A DNA stretch of 6,731 bases from Chloroflexota bacterium (GTDB lineage: Bacteria; Chloroflexota; Limnocylindria; Limnocylindrales; CSP1-4), in contig JARXKQ010000064.1 in assembly GCA_030271555.1 (NCBI GenBank), positions 1 to 6,731 on the forward strand. Reading direction: 5' to 3'. Positions 1-5,070 of this stretch are shown one piece after another. Position numbers and translations under genes: made by a program. The notes under the pieces were generated by a model. That model ran no database searches, was not told the DNA's origin, and saw nothing but the letters and a program-made list of their open reading frames with translations. How positions within the stretch are numbered: the first letter of the stretch is position 1; the number at the start of each line of letters is the position of its first letter.

Positions 1-543
1 GATGATTTCGCTCCGCCGCAGGTCGTTCTCGGACAGCACCTGGATGTCGCCGTAGAACGCCGGGCCGCCGGCGAGCATGATGCGCAGCCCCGGCTGGGGT
101 GCGATGGCGGCCTCGACCGGCGCCAGCGCGTCCGGTGAATCGTCGGGCGAAAGGTCCAGCGCCACGACCTCGTAGACCGTCTTGCGGTCAGCGCTGATCT
201 GGCGCGGCGCGAGGGTGTGCGGCAGGACTGCGGTCACGTGGACCGCCTGTGGGACGGCTGCCAGCGCGCGGGCCGCCGCGATCTCGAATGCCGGATCGCC
301 CGCGCGCGCGTCCGTCTCGCTCTGAATGACGATGACCATCGCGCTGGGTGGCACGGCAATTCCAGCGAGCGCCTGGCGCGCCTTCGATGCCTCTAGGTCG
401 TCGAGCGTGAACCCGCCGCCGCTCAACGCGCCCGGGAGCTGCGGCGCGAACGGCAGGGCGAGCAGTAACAGCACCGCCCAAGCCGCCACGACGGCGTATC
501 TGCGCCGGGCGCAGAACGCCCCGAGTCGCTGGAAGAGGCTCAC
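1..543 (-). CDS. MMPL-family RND-type transporter, N-terminal part (3' end outside window)
   Basis: Seen: 181 codons are open from a GTG at 543 to the left edge. The protein begins VSLFQRLGAFCARRRYAVV, followed by one hydrophobic helix (about residues 17-34, AAWAVLLLLALPFAPQL). A soluble stretch follows with the phrases GGGFTLDDLEASKA and LAGGPAFYGDIQVLSENDL near residues 45-60 and 160-177. Known: this arrangement (basic cytoplasmic tail, first transmembrane helix, extracytoplasmic porter domain ending in a GG.A..D motif just before helix 2) is the usual N-terminus of MMPL/RND transporters. These are about 700-1000 residues long and export lipids or hydrophobic compounds using the proton gradient. 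The start fits because a TAGCCT box lies 7 bases upstream with no Shine-Dalgarno sequence, as for a leaderless mRNA. It is divergent from the small membrane protein at 585. The substrate cannot be predicted, and helices 2-12 and the proton-relay residues lie outside the window. Confidence 0.85.
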   Translation of the reverse strand, partial: MSLFQRLGAFCARRRYAVVAAWAVLLLLALPFAPQLPGALSGGGFTLDDLEASKARQALAGIAVPPSAMVIVIQSETDARAGDPAFEIAAARALAAVPQAVHVTAVLPHTLAPRQISADRKTVYEVVALDLSPDDSPDALAPVEAAIAPQPGLRIMLAGGPAFYGDIQVLSENDLRRSEII

Positions 544-550
544 AGGATTA

Positions 551-556
551 AGGCTA
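551..556 (-). promoter_or_regulatory. Putative -10 box (TAGCCT) for the MMPL gene
   Basis: On the minus strand TAGCCT is followed by seven bases (TAATCCT) and then the GTG start at 543. The TAnnnT pattern at this distance would put transcription initiation at or next to the start codon. I see no clear -35 element. Inferred from spacing and from the same arrangement at other genes in the window. Confidence 0.45.
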
Positions 557-584
557 CGGGCAGCGGCACAATGAGACAGAAACC

Positions 585-932
585 ATGAAATGGCTGGCCA
601 GGGTCTTGATCGTCATCGGTTTCCTCGCCGCACTGGCCGCTGCCCCCTGGTTTGTCTTGGATCGACCGTGGACGATCGAGCGGTACCGAGTTGTGGACGA
701 TCGGACACTCCTGGTCACGGTGGCGTCAGGGCCGCTCGACTGGACGCGCGTCACGTCGGTCGTGGAAACTCCCTCATCCGTGGAAATTACCGTGACCTCG
801 TTCCGCCCGCCCGCGCCAGGCACCGGTGGCCCTGCGATTGAGCTGGCCGTCCAGCTGGCGGTTCCCCTGGCTGATCGGACCGTGATCGACGCGAGCAGTG
901 GCCAGCCCGTGCTCGAATGGACCAGCCCCTAG
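585..932 (+). CDS. Small membrane-anchored protein of unknown function (115 aa)
   Basis: I do not recognise a family. Seen: a short basic N-terminus (MKWLARV) leads into one hydrophobic helix at residues 5-25 (LIVIGFLAALAAAPWFVL). About 85 soluble residues rich in Val, Thr and Asp follow, with alternating hydrophobic spacing suggesting beta strands. There is no cysteine, so it is not a lipoprotein. The helix could be an uncleaved anchor, placing the beta-rich tail outside the membrane. The ATG at 585 has only a weak purine run (GAGACAGAA) upstream, and there is no other in-frame start nearby. The gene is divergent from the MMPL gene with 41 bases between the starts, so the two may share a control region. 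Its TAG stop overlaps the TAG of the OsmC gene on the other strand. A link to MMPL export is possible but rests only on position. Confidence 0.75.
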   Translation: MKWLARVLIVIGFLAALAAAPWFVLDRPWTIERYRVVDDRTLLVTVASGPLDWTRVTSVVETPSSVEITVTSFRPPAPGTGGPAIELAVQLAVPLADRTVIDASSGQPVLEWTSP

Positions 933-1465
933 GCGGGCAGCCCGTCCTCGTCGCTCAGTGGCTCGAGGTCGGGCGGCAGCGGGGCGGCGGGGATCGCCAG
1001 CTCGATCGGGACGCGCCCCGTCGATGTGCCGTCGCGGTCGACGAGCTCGACTGTTGCTGAGATCGCCGCGACGCCGGCGATGGTCGTGATCACTGAGCAG
1101 TAGCGCACGATCGAGAGCCGGATGACCCGGGCGAGCACGGCGACCTTGAGGCCGTCCCCGGCGGCGCGATAGTGAAAGGCGATCTGGCGGTACGCCCACG
1201 GCGGGTCGGCAGCCTGGTGGCCTTCGACGACGACGTCGAGCGAGTCCACGTCAGCCCGCCGTTTGCGCAGAATCTCGACTACGTCCCATAGCGAGCATGA
1301 GCCGGCGCCAGCTAACAGCAACTCGGTCGGCGAAAAGCCGGTGGGTCCGCGATCCGGTTCGGTTGGTAGGGCAGGGGCGTTAATGGACAGGACGTGGCCG
1401 GGCTGTCGGCCAACCGCGGTGAATCGGCCGGCCTGTTTGTTCCAGGAGACGTTGACGGTTCTCAT
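929..1465 (-). CDS. OsmC-family protein (probable thiol peroxidase)
   Basis: Known: OsmC/Ohr proteins are dimeric cytoplasmic enzymes that reduce organic hydroperoxides with two cysteines, though many family members have unproven substrates. Seen: 178 residues from the ATG at 1465. The family's first active-site region GPTGFSPTELLLAGAGSCS carries Cys57 at the start of the long central helix (SLWDVVEILRKRR). The second region RYCSV carries Cys123, with intervening strands DSLDVVVEGHQ and QIAFHYRAAG. Both cysteines are present, so the redox pair is intact. An in-frame GTG at 1483 would add six residues (MPASPR); I prefer the ATG because MRTVNVSWN matches the usual first strand and neither start has a clear ribosome site. 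It lies 34 bases behind the four-helix membrane gene and is probably co-transcribed with it. The family call is firm; the peroxidase role is inferred. Confidence 0.88.
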   Translation of the reverse strand: MRTVNVSWNKQAGRFTAVGRQPGHVLSINAPALPTEPDRGPTGFSPTELLLAGAGSCSLWDVVEILRKRRADVDSLDVVVEGHQAADPPWAYRQIAFHYRAAGDGLKVAVLARVIRLSIVRYCSVITTIAGVAAISATVELVDRDGTSTGRVPIELAIPAAPLPPDLEPLSDEDGLPA

Positions 1466-1499
1466 GCGCGGGGAGGCGGGCACAGCCGCCTGATCGGGC

Positions 1500-1883
1500 C
1501 TACTCGCCGATGACCGACCAGATGAAGCCCATGAAGATGAAGATGCCCGCGAAAAGGCCGACCATCGCGGGCGCGCCGGCCTGCTGCGGGCCCAGGCCCA
1601 GGCTGGCCAGGAAGGCCATGCCGCCAGCCCAGAGCACGATCAGCAGCAGGAAAAGCCAGCGACCGTTGGGGCCGGTGATCATCGATGCCCAGCTGGTTGT
1701 GCGGCGCGACGGCACGAGGGCGACCATCAGGATGATCGCGACCATTAAGCCCGCGAGCAGGATCGATCCGATCAGCGCGAAGGGATGGAGGATCAGCTGC
1801 TGGAAACCGGCGATGAGCGACACCACGACCGCCCCGGTCAGCAGGACGCAGAAAACGATCGCGAATTGCCTGGCGCGCTCCAT
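1500..1883 (-). CDS. Four-helix integral membrane protein of unknown function (127 aa)
   Basis: No family recognised. Seen: four hydrophobic segments at about residues 7-27, 35-57, 76-96 and 104-124. Basic residues sit at the N-terminus (MERAR) and in the central loop (SRR around 59-61, Arg75). By the positive-inside rule both ends and the central loop face the cytoplasm. There are no conserved charged residues inside the helices and no cofactor motif. The reading frame is open back to a TTG-like start near 1940, but I place the start at the ATG at 1883. There the protein begins just before helix 1, a TAGACT box lies 8 bases upstream, and the extension (WIVAHHTAPSLQ) looks non-coding and would run into the control region of the divergent aminomutase gene. 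It is the first gene of a probable two-gene unit with the OsmC gene; a role in membrane stress is only a guess from that. Confidence 0.72.
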   Translation of the reverse strand: MERARQFAIVFCVLLTGAVVVSLIAGFQQLILHPFALIGSILLAGLMVAIILMVALVPSRRTTSWASMITGPNGRWLFLLLIVLWAGGMAFLASLGLGPQQAGAPAMVGLFAGIFIFMGFIWSVIGE

Positions 1884-1891
1884 CGGCGGCG

Positions 1892-1897
1892 AGTCTA
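1892..1897 (-). promoter_or_regulatory. Putative -10 box (TAGACT) for the four-helix membrane protein / OsmC unit
   Basis: TAGACT on the minus strand is followed by eight bases (CGCCGCCG) and the ATG at 1883, with no Shine-Dalgarno sequence. This is the TAnnnT-to-start spacing expected of a leaderless transcript. No -35 element is clear. Confidence 0.42.
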
Positions 1898-1918
1898 TCA
1901 ACTGCAGTGACGGCGCGG

Positions 1919-1924
1919 TATGAT
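1919..1924 (+). promoter_or_regulatory. Putative -10 box (TATGAT) for the lysine 2,3-aminomutase gene
   Basis: TATGAT is one base from the TATAAT consensus and lies in the 77-base gap between divergent genes. Initiation about seven bases downstream (near 1931) would give a leader of about 30 bases carrying AAGGA before the TTG at 1961. It would also exclude the in-frame GTG at 1907. The -35 position is not convincing. Confidence 0.4.
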
Positions 1925-1945
1925 GCGCCACTATCCACATTGCAT

Positions 1946-1950
1946 AAGGA
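1946..1950 (+). promoter_or_regulatory. Ribosome binding site (AAGGA) selecting the TTG start of the aminomutase
   Basis: AAGGA ends 10 bases before the TTG at 1961. It is the only clear Shine-Dalgarno sequence seen before any start in the window. It decides the start against the upstream in-frame GTG at 1907, which has none. Confidence 0.5.
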
Positions 1951-1960
1951 ATATGCAGCC

Positions 1961-3481
1961 TTGAGCCTCGAAGCCACCTCCGTTCCCACCGTCGCCACGG
2001 AGCCGTTCATCAATCGGCGTGACCCCGCGCTGGCGCTTGGCCCCGACGGCCGCCCCGCGATGAGCCGCCGCGCGCCCAAGTGGGCCGACGTCCCCGACGA
2101 GAAGTGGAACGACTGGCGCTGGCAGCTGTCGAACCGCGTCAACGAGCTGGCCGATGTCGCGGAGATCCTCAACCTGACCGAGGAGGAGCGCGACGGCCTC
2201 AGCGCGCCCGACAAGTTCCGCGTCGACATCACGCCTTACTTCATCAGCCTCATCGACCCTGATGACCCGAACGACCCGATCCGGCGCCAGGTCATCCCAC
2301 TCGGCCGCGAGGCGCAGGCCTTCACCGCGATGATGGAGGACTCGCTCGCCGAGGATCGCCACTCCCCGGTGCCGGGCTTGGTGCATCGCTATCCCGACCG
2401 GGTGCTGATGCTCGTCACGACGCAGTGCGCCTCGTATTGCCGCTACTGCACGCGGTCGCGCATCGTCGGCGACCCAACCCAGAACTTCAACCGCGCCGAG
2501 CACGAAGCGCAGCTCGACTACCTGCGTCGCACGCCCCAGGTGCGCGACGTCCTCATCAGCGGTGGCGACGGCCTCACGTTGGCGCCCAAGCTGCTCGAAC
2601 AGATCATCCGCGGGCTGCGCGAGATTCCGCACATCGAGATCATCCGCATTGGTTCGCGCGTGCCGGTCTTCCTGCCGCAGCGCGTCGATGACGAGCTGTG
2701 CGAAATGCTGGGCAAGTACCACCCGGTCTGGATGAACCTGCACTTCAACCACGCCAACGAGATCACGCCCGAGGTGGCGCGCGCGGTGGACAAGCTGACG
2801 CGCGCGGGCATTCCGGTCGGCAACCAGAGCGTGCTCCTCGCCGGCGTCAACGACTGCGTCAACATCCAGCGCCAGCTCGTTCACAAGCTGGTCGAGATGC
2901 GCGTCCGCCCGTACTACATCTACCAGTGCGACCTGGTCGAAGGCTCGGGCCACTTCCGGACTCCGGTCGGCAAGGGCCTCGAGATCATGGAAGGGCTGCG
3001 CGGCCACACGAGTGGCTACGCGGTGCCGACGTACGTGATCGACGCGCCCGGCGGCGGTGGCAAGATCCCGGTCATGCCCAACTACCTGATCAGCTACTCC
3101 GATCACAAGGTCGTGCTGCGCAATTACGAGGGCTACATCACCACCTACGAGGAGCCCACCGACTACAAGGCGCACGACAAGACCACCTGCGACGCGTGCC
3201 TGCACGCGCGCAAGGAGCCGGGCCAGTCGGGCGTCCTGGGGCTGCTCGAGGGCGAGCGGATGTGGATCGAGCCGACGGGCTTCTCAGAGGTCCACGCGCG
3301 CGGCAACGATCAGCCGCATCGGCTCCAGCAGCCAGGCAAGTGGACGCCCTACGGCGTGGGACCGATTGAGGGCAAGGCGCGCGAGACGCTGCCGGTGCTG
3401 CCCGCAGAATTCGGACCGGGCGAAGAGCCCCGACCACTGGATGGCGAGCCAACCGCGTCCGCCCATGGTGAGCTGCTCTAG
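1961..3481 (+). CDS. kamA: Lysine 2,3-aminomutase (radical SAM, PLP-dependent)
   Basis: Known: KamA converts L-lysine to L-beta-lysine using a [4Fe-4S] cluster, S-adenosylmethionine and pyridoxal phosphate. The product feeds lysine fermentation, acetyl-beta-lysine osmolyte or natural products. Seen (numbered from TTG 1961, 506 residues): the KamA N-terminal phrase KWNDWRWQLSNRV; the cluster motif Cys156-x3-Cys160-x2-Cys163; Arg165, matching the carboxylate-binding Arg134 of the clostridial enzyme; Cys299 in GVNDCVN; Asp324 (YQCDL) and Asp361 (DAPGGGGK), matching the two aspartates that bind the lysine side-chain amine; and Lys368, the PLP Schiff-base lysine. Relative spacing equals the clostridial numbering as I recall it. 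Both aspartates argue against glutamate 2,3-aminomutase, and length and zinc region argue against EpmB. At the C-terminal zinc site CDAC (Cys410, Cys413) is present but the partner cysteine two residues earlier is Thr. The protein is about 90 residues longer than the roughly 416-residue clostridial enzyme, with extra sequence at both ends and a proline-rich tail. No acetyltransferase, EF-P or lysine-degradation gene is adjacent, so its pathway is open. Confidence 0.93.
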   Translation: MSLEATSVPTVATEPFINRRDPALALGPDGRPAMSRRAPKWADVPDEKWNDWRWQLSNRVNELADVAEILNLTEEERDGLSAPDKFRVDITPYFISLIDPDDPNDPIRRQVIPLGREAQAFTAMMEDSLAEDRHSPVPGLVHRYPDRVLMLVTTQCASYCRYCTRSRIVGDPTQNFNRAEHEAQLDYLRRTPQVRDVLISGGDGLTLAPKLLEQIIRGLREIPHIEIIRIGSRVPVFLPQRVDDELCEMLGKYHPVWMNLHFNHANEITPEVARAVDKLTRAGIPVGNQSVLLAGVNDCVNIQRQLVHKLVEMRVRPYYIYQCDLVEGSGHFRTPVGKGLEIMEGLRGHTSGYAVPTYVIDAPGGGGKIPVMPNYLISYSDHKVVLRNYEGYITTYEEPTDYKAHDKTTCDACLHARKEPGQSGVLGLLEGERMWIEPTGFSEVHARGNDQPHRLQQPGKWTPYGVGPIEGKARETLPVLPAEFGPGEEPRPLDGEPTASAHGELL

Positions 3482-3535
3482 GACGTTCGCATTGTCTGGG
3501 ACCATTGCGTTAGTGGGGCCGATATCCGTGCGACA

Positions 3536-3541
3536 TATGCT
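3536..3541 (+). promoter_or_regulatory. Putative -10 box (TATGCT) for the protease / DUF2255 / orphan operon
   Basis: TATGCT is followed by seven bases (GGACGCG) and the ATG at 3549, the same spacing as at the MMPL and 6195 starts. The GGA in the spacer is too short to count as a ribosome site. The box lies in the 67-base gap after the aminomutase gene, which suggests the trio has its own promoter. Confidence 0.42.
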
Positions 3542-3548
3542 GGACGCG

Positions 3549-4292
3549 ATGCGATCTGATGCGTGGCGTCGCGCGGCGGCAGTCCTGGCAATCCCACTCC
3601 TGCTCGCCGTTTCGGCGACGCCTGTCGCCGCTGCGGCAGCGAGCGCCAGCATGGCCGCGCCGGCGCAGCCGGTGCCATCTGCCCAGGGAGCGCCGAATGC
3701 CTGTGATGACTCGGCGTACAGCCTGCTCGGCGGGAAGTGGAACGGAACGCTCAACTGGAGCTTCCAGTCGTCGACATCGCCGGAGGAGTACACGAATTCG
3801 GCGGTGCTGACGGTCATCATGCGCTCCTTCGCCAACATGACCGGCGCACGCAACGACTGCGGCCTGCCCGACAACGTGGGTGCGACCGCCAACTACCTGG
3901 GATCGACTTCACTCGCTCCGGGCGTGACCAAACGCGGCTTCTGCAACGGCAAGGATGGGCACAACGTGGTCGGCTTTGGACCGCTGCCATCGGGCATCCT
4001 CGCTGTGACCTGCACCTGGACCAATAGCGCGGGCCGGATGGTCGAGTCGGACATCCGCGTCAACTCGAGCATCTTTTGGGCGCTCACCGTTTCGACGTGC
4101 CATTACTGGCAGGAGCTGCTCGAGCCGACCATGACCCACGAGATCGGCCACGCTTTTGGCTTGGGCCACGTGGCCGAGCGCAAGCACGGCCGGTTGACGA
4201 TGAGCACGACCTCAGACGGGCAGTGCAACAACGGCGAAACGACGCTTGGCTGGGGCGATATCCGCGGGCTCAACCACCTGTATCCGCTCTAG
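3549..4292 (+). CDS. Secreted metzincin-like (matrixin-type) zinc metalloprotease
   Basis: Seen: 247 residues from the ATG at 3549. A signal peptide is clear: basic MRSDAWRR, hydrophobic core AAAVLAIPLLLAV, small residues ATPVAAAA, with cleavage probably near residues 27-32. An Ala/Pro-rich linker follows, then a mature domain with six cysteines (in NAC, NDC, GFC, VTC, STC, GQC), likely three disulfides. The zinc site HEIGHAFGLGH gives His197, Glu198, His201, Gly204 and His207; LTMS around Met218 is a candidate Met-turn. Known: HExxHxxGxxH plus a Met-turn defines metzincins, secreted peptidases. At about 215 mature residues it is little more than a catalytic domain, with no cysteine-switch propeptide visible. 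In-frame starts at 3528 (GTG) and 3537 (ATG) are possible but give a longer n-region. Its TAG overlaps the next gene's GTG by one base (TAGTG). Substrate unknown. Confidence 0.85.
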   Translation: MRSDAWRRAAAVLAIPLLLAVSATPVAAAAASASMAAPAQPVPSAQGAPNACDDSAYSLLGGKWNGTLNWSFQSSTSPEEYTNSAVLTVIMRSFANMTGARNDCGLPDNVGATANYLGSTSLAPGVTKRGFCNGKDGHNVVGFGPLPSGILAVTCTWTNSAGRMVESDIRVNSSIFWALTVSTCHYWQELLEPTMTHEIGHAFGLGHVAERKHGRLTMSTTSDGQCNNGETTLGWGDIRGLNHLYPL

Positions 4293-4660
4293 TGCCGTTC
4301 GACAGCACCACGCTGCATCTGATTGACGCGGCCTACGAGGTCGACATCGAGACCACTCGACCCGACGGCACGACCCGCTCAACGACGATCTGGGCCGTCG
4401 TCGAGGATGGCGAGGTCCTGGTGAGGTCGTGGAAAGGCGATCGCGGCTACTGGTATCAAGCGGCCCTCGACCGTCCCAACGAGGTGGCCCTCGTCGTCGA
4501 TGGCGAGCGTCTGCCGGTGCAGGCCGTGGTGGCGGACGACGAGGCGGCTATCGCACGCTGTTCGGCCGGACTGTCGAAGAAGTACCGCCGCGATTCATCG
4601 TTGCCAGGAATGCTCCTGCCACGCGTCCTGCCTACCACCGTACGGCTCGAGCCGCGATGA
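4292..4660 (+). CDS. DUF2255 family protein (split-barrel-like, 122 aa)
   Basis: Seen: 122 residues from the GTG at 4292, which shares its G with the preceding TAG stop. The core TTIWAVVEDGEVLVRSWKG, then GYWYQAAL and a VALVVDGERLPVQAV strand pair, matches the DUF2255 pattern (IW-V-DG-VYVRS-RG--G-WY). A short helical region (IARCSAGLSKKYRRD) and the ending LPTTVRLEPR follow. Known: DUF2255 is uncharacterised; its fold resembles FMN/F420-binding split barrels, but flavin binding is not established. There is no signal peptide, so it should stay in the cytoplasm although it is translationally coupled to a secreted protease. It overlaps the next gene by ATGA (4657-4660). The start is chosen because the reading frame upstream is only shadow sequence of the protease. 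Family call fairly firm from pattern; function unknown. Confidence 0.8.
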   Translation: MPFDSTTLHLIDAAYEVDIETTRPDGTTRSTTIWAVVEDGEVLVRSWKGDRGYWYQAALDRPNEVALVVDGERLPVQAVVADDEAAIARCSAGLSKKYRRDSSLPGMLLPRVLPTTVRLEPR

Positions 4661-5070
4661 ATCTTCTCGACGGCACCGGCCTGCCCGATCCCAACGTTGC
4701 CCCGCCCACCGTGGCCGAGTCGGGCGATCCATTTGCTGGACTGCGTGTCGCGCATCTGGTCGCGCGGCTGCCGCGCGGGGAGTGGGTCCGGTTGCGTGAC
4801 GTCGTCGATCGGCTCAACGCGGACTACCTCGATTGGTCGTTCGCGCGACCCGTCGTCGCCGCGGTCGCGGTCCAGCTCGCGGCCAACTGGCAGGCCGATT
4901 TCCGCACCAGCCTGGGCTTCGAGCTGCACGTCGGCGAGCGCGGCGAGGAGCTGCGCATCGAGGACTCCGCGCGCGCCGGGACGTGGCTGGTCGCGCAGGT
5001 CGAGCGCTACGCGGCCGAGTGCCGCATCCGCCTGCAGACGTTCGCCCGCGAGGAAGGCGAGCGACCCTAG
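4657..5070 (+). CDS. Hypothetical protein, third gene of the protease/DUF2255 operon (137 aa)
   Basis: Not recognised. Seen: the ATG at 4657 overlaps the DUF2255 stop in ATGA, the classic arrangement for translational coupling. About 30 loosely structured residues (MNLLDGTGLPDPNVAPPT) precede an amphipathic region, AHLVARLPRGEWVRLRDVVDRL, with a helix-turn-helix-like rhythm. Then come DYLDWSFARPVVAAVAVQLAANW and an alpha/beta ending with GFELHVGERGEELRIED and a final helix (VAQVERYAAECRIRLQTF). There is no signal peptide, transmembrane helix or metal motif, and only one cysteine. The strongly biased third codon positions (G/C) support real coding. The stop TAG shares CTAG with the serine hydrolase on the other strand. 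A small winged-helix or adaptor protein is possible, but that is speculation from the helix pattern alone. Confidence 0.72.
   Translation: MNLLDGTGLPDPNVAPPTVAESGDPFAGLRVAHLVARLPRGEWVRLRDVVDRLNADYLDWSFARPVVAAVAVQLAANWQADFRTSLGFELHVGERGEELRIEDSARAGTWLVAQVERYAAECRIRLQTFAREEGERP

Noticed and set aside
934..944. CGGGCAGCCCG inverted repeat just past the first convergent junction
   Set aside because: The loop would be a single base and there is no T-run on either side, so it is not an intrinsic terminator; it lies inside the OsmC coding end.
1907..1960. GTG at 1907 as the aminomutase start (18 more residues)
   Set aside because: There is no ribosome site before it, and it would lie upstream of the TATGAT box. 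The TTG at 1961 has AAGGA at good spacing. It remains possible.
1462..2232. A 256-codon minus-strand frame overlapping the four-helix membrane protein and the aminomutase
   Set aside because: It lacks coherent hydrophobic segments or motifs, whereas the adjacent frame gives four clean membrane helices.
1931..3205. A 424-codon open frame on the minus strand across most of the aminomutase gene
   Set aside because: It is the antisense shadow of a G+C-rich gene: composition is dominated by Val, Asp, Arg and Ala with no motif, and the plus strand encodes an unmistakable KamA with all catalytic residues.
2698..3369. A 223-codon open frame on the plus strand inside the aminomutase
   Set aside because: It is in another frame of the same gene, very rich in Arg, Ala and Pro, with no motif or start signal.
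1961..3481. Aminomutase as EpmB (EF-P lysylation) or glutamate 2,3-aminomutase
   Set aside because: EpmB is shorter and lacks the C-terminal zinc cysteines, and no EF-P genes are adjacent. Both lysine-binding aspartates (324, 361) are present, unlike in the glutamate enzymes.
3284..3892. A 202-codon minus-strand frame across the aminomutase end and protease start
   Set aside because: It would cover the signal peptide and start of the protease and matches no family; its composition is that of a shadow frame.
4456..4929. A 157-codon minus-strand frame opposite DUF2255 and the orphan gene
   Set aside because: The plus-strand genes are coupled by TAGTG and ATGA overlaps and one matches a known family; the minus frame shows nothing recognisable.
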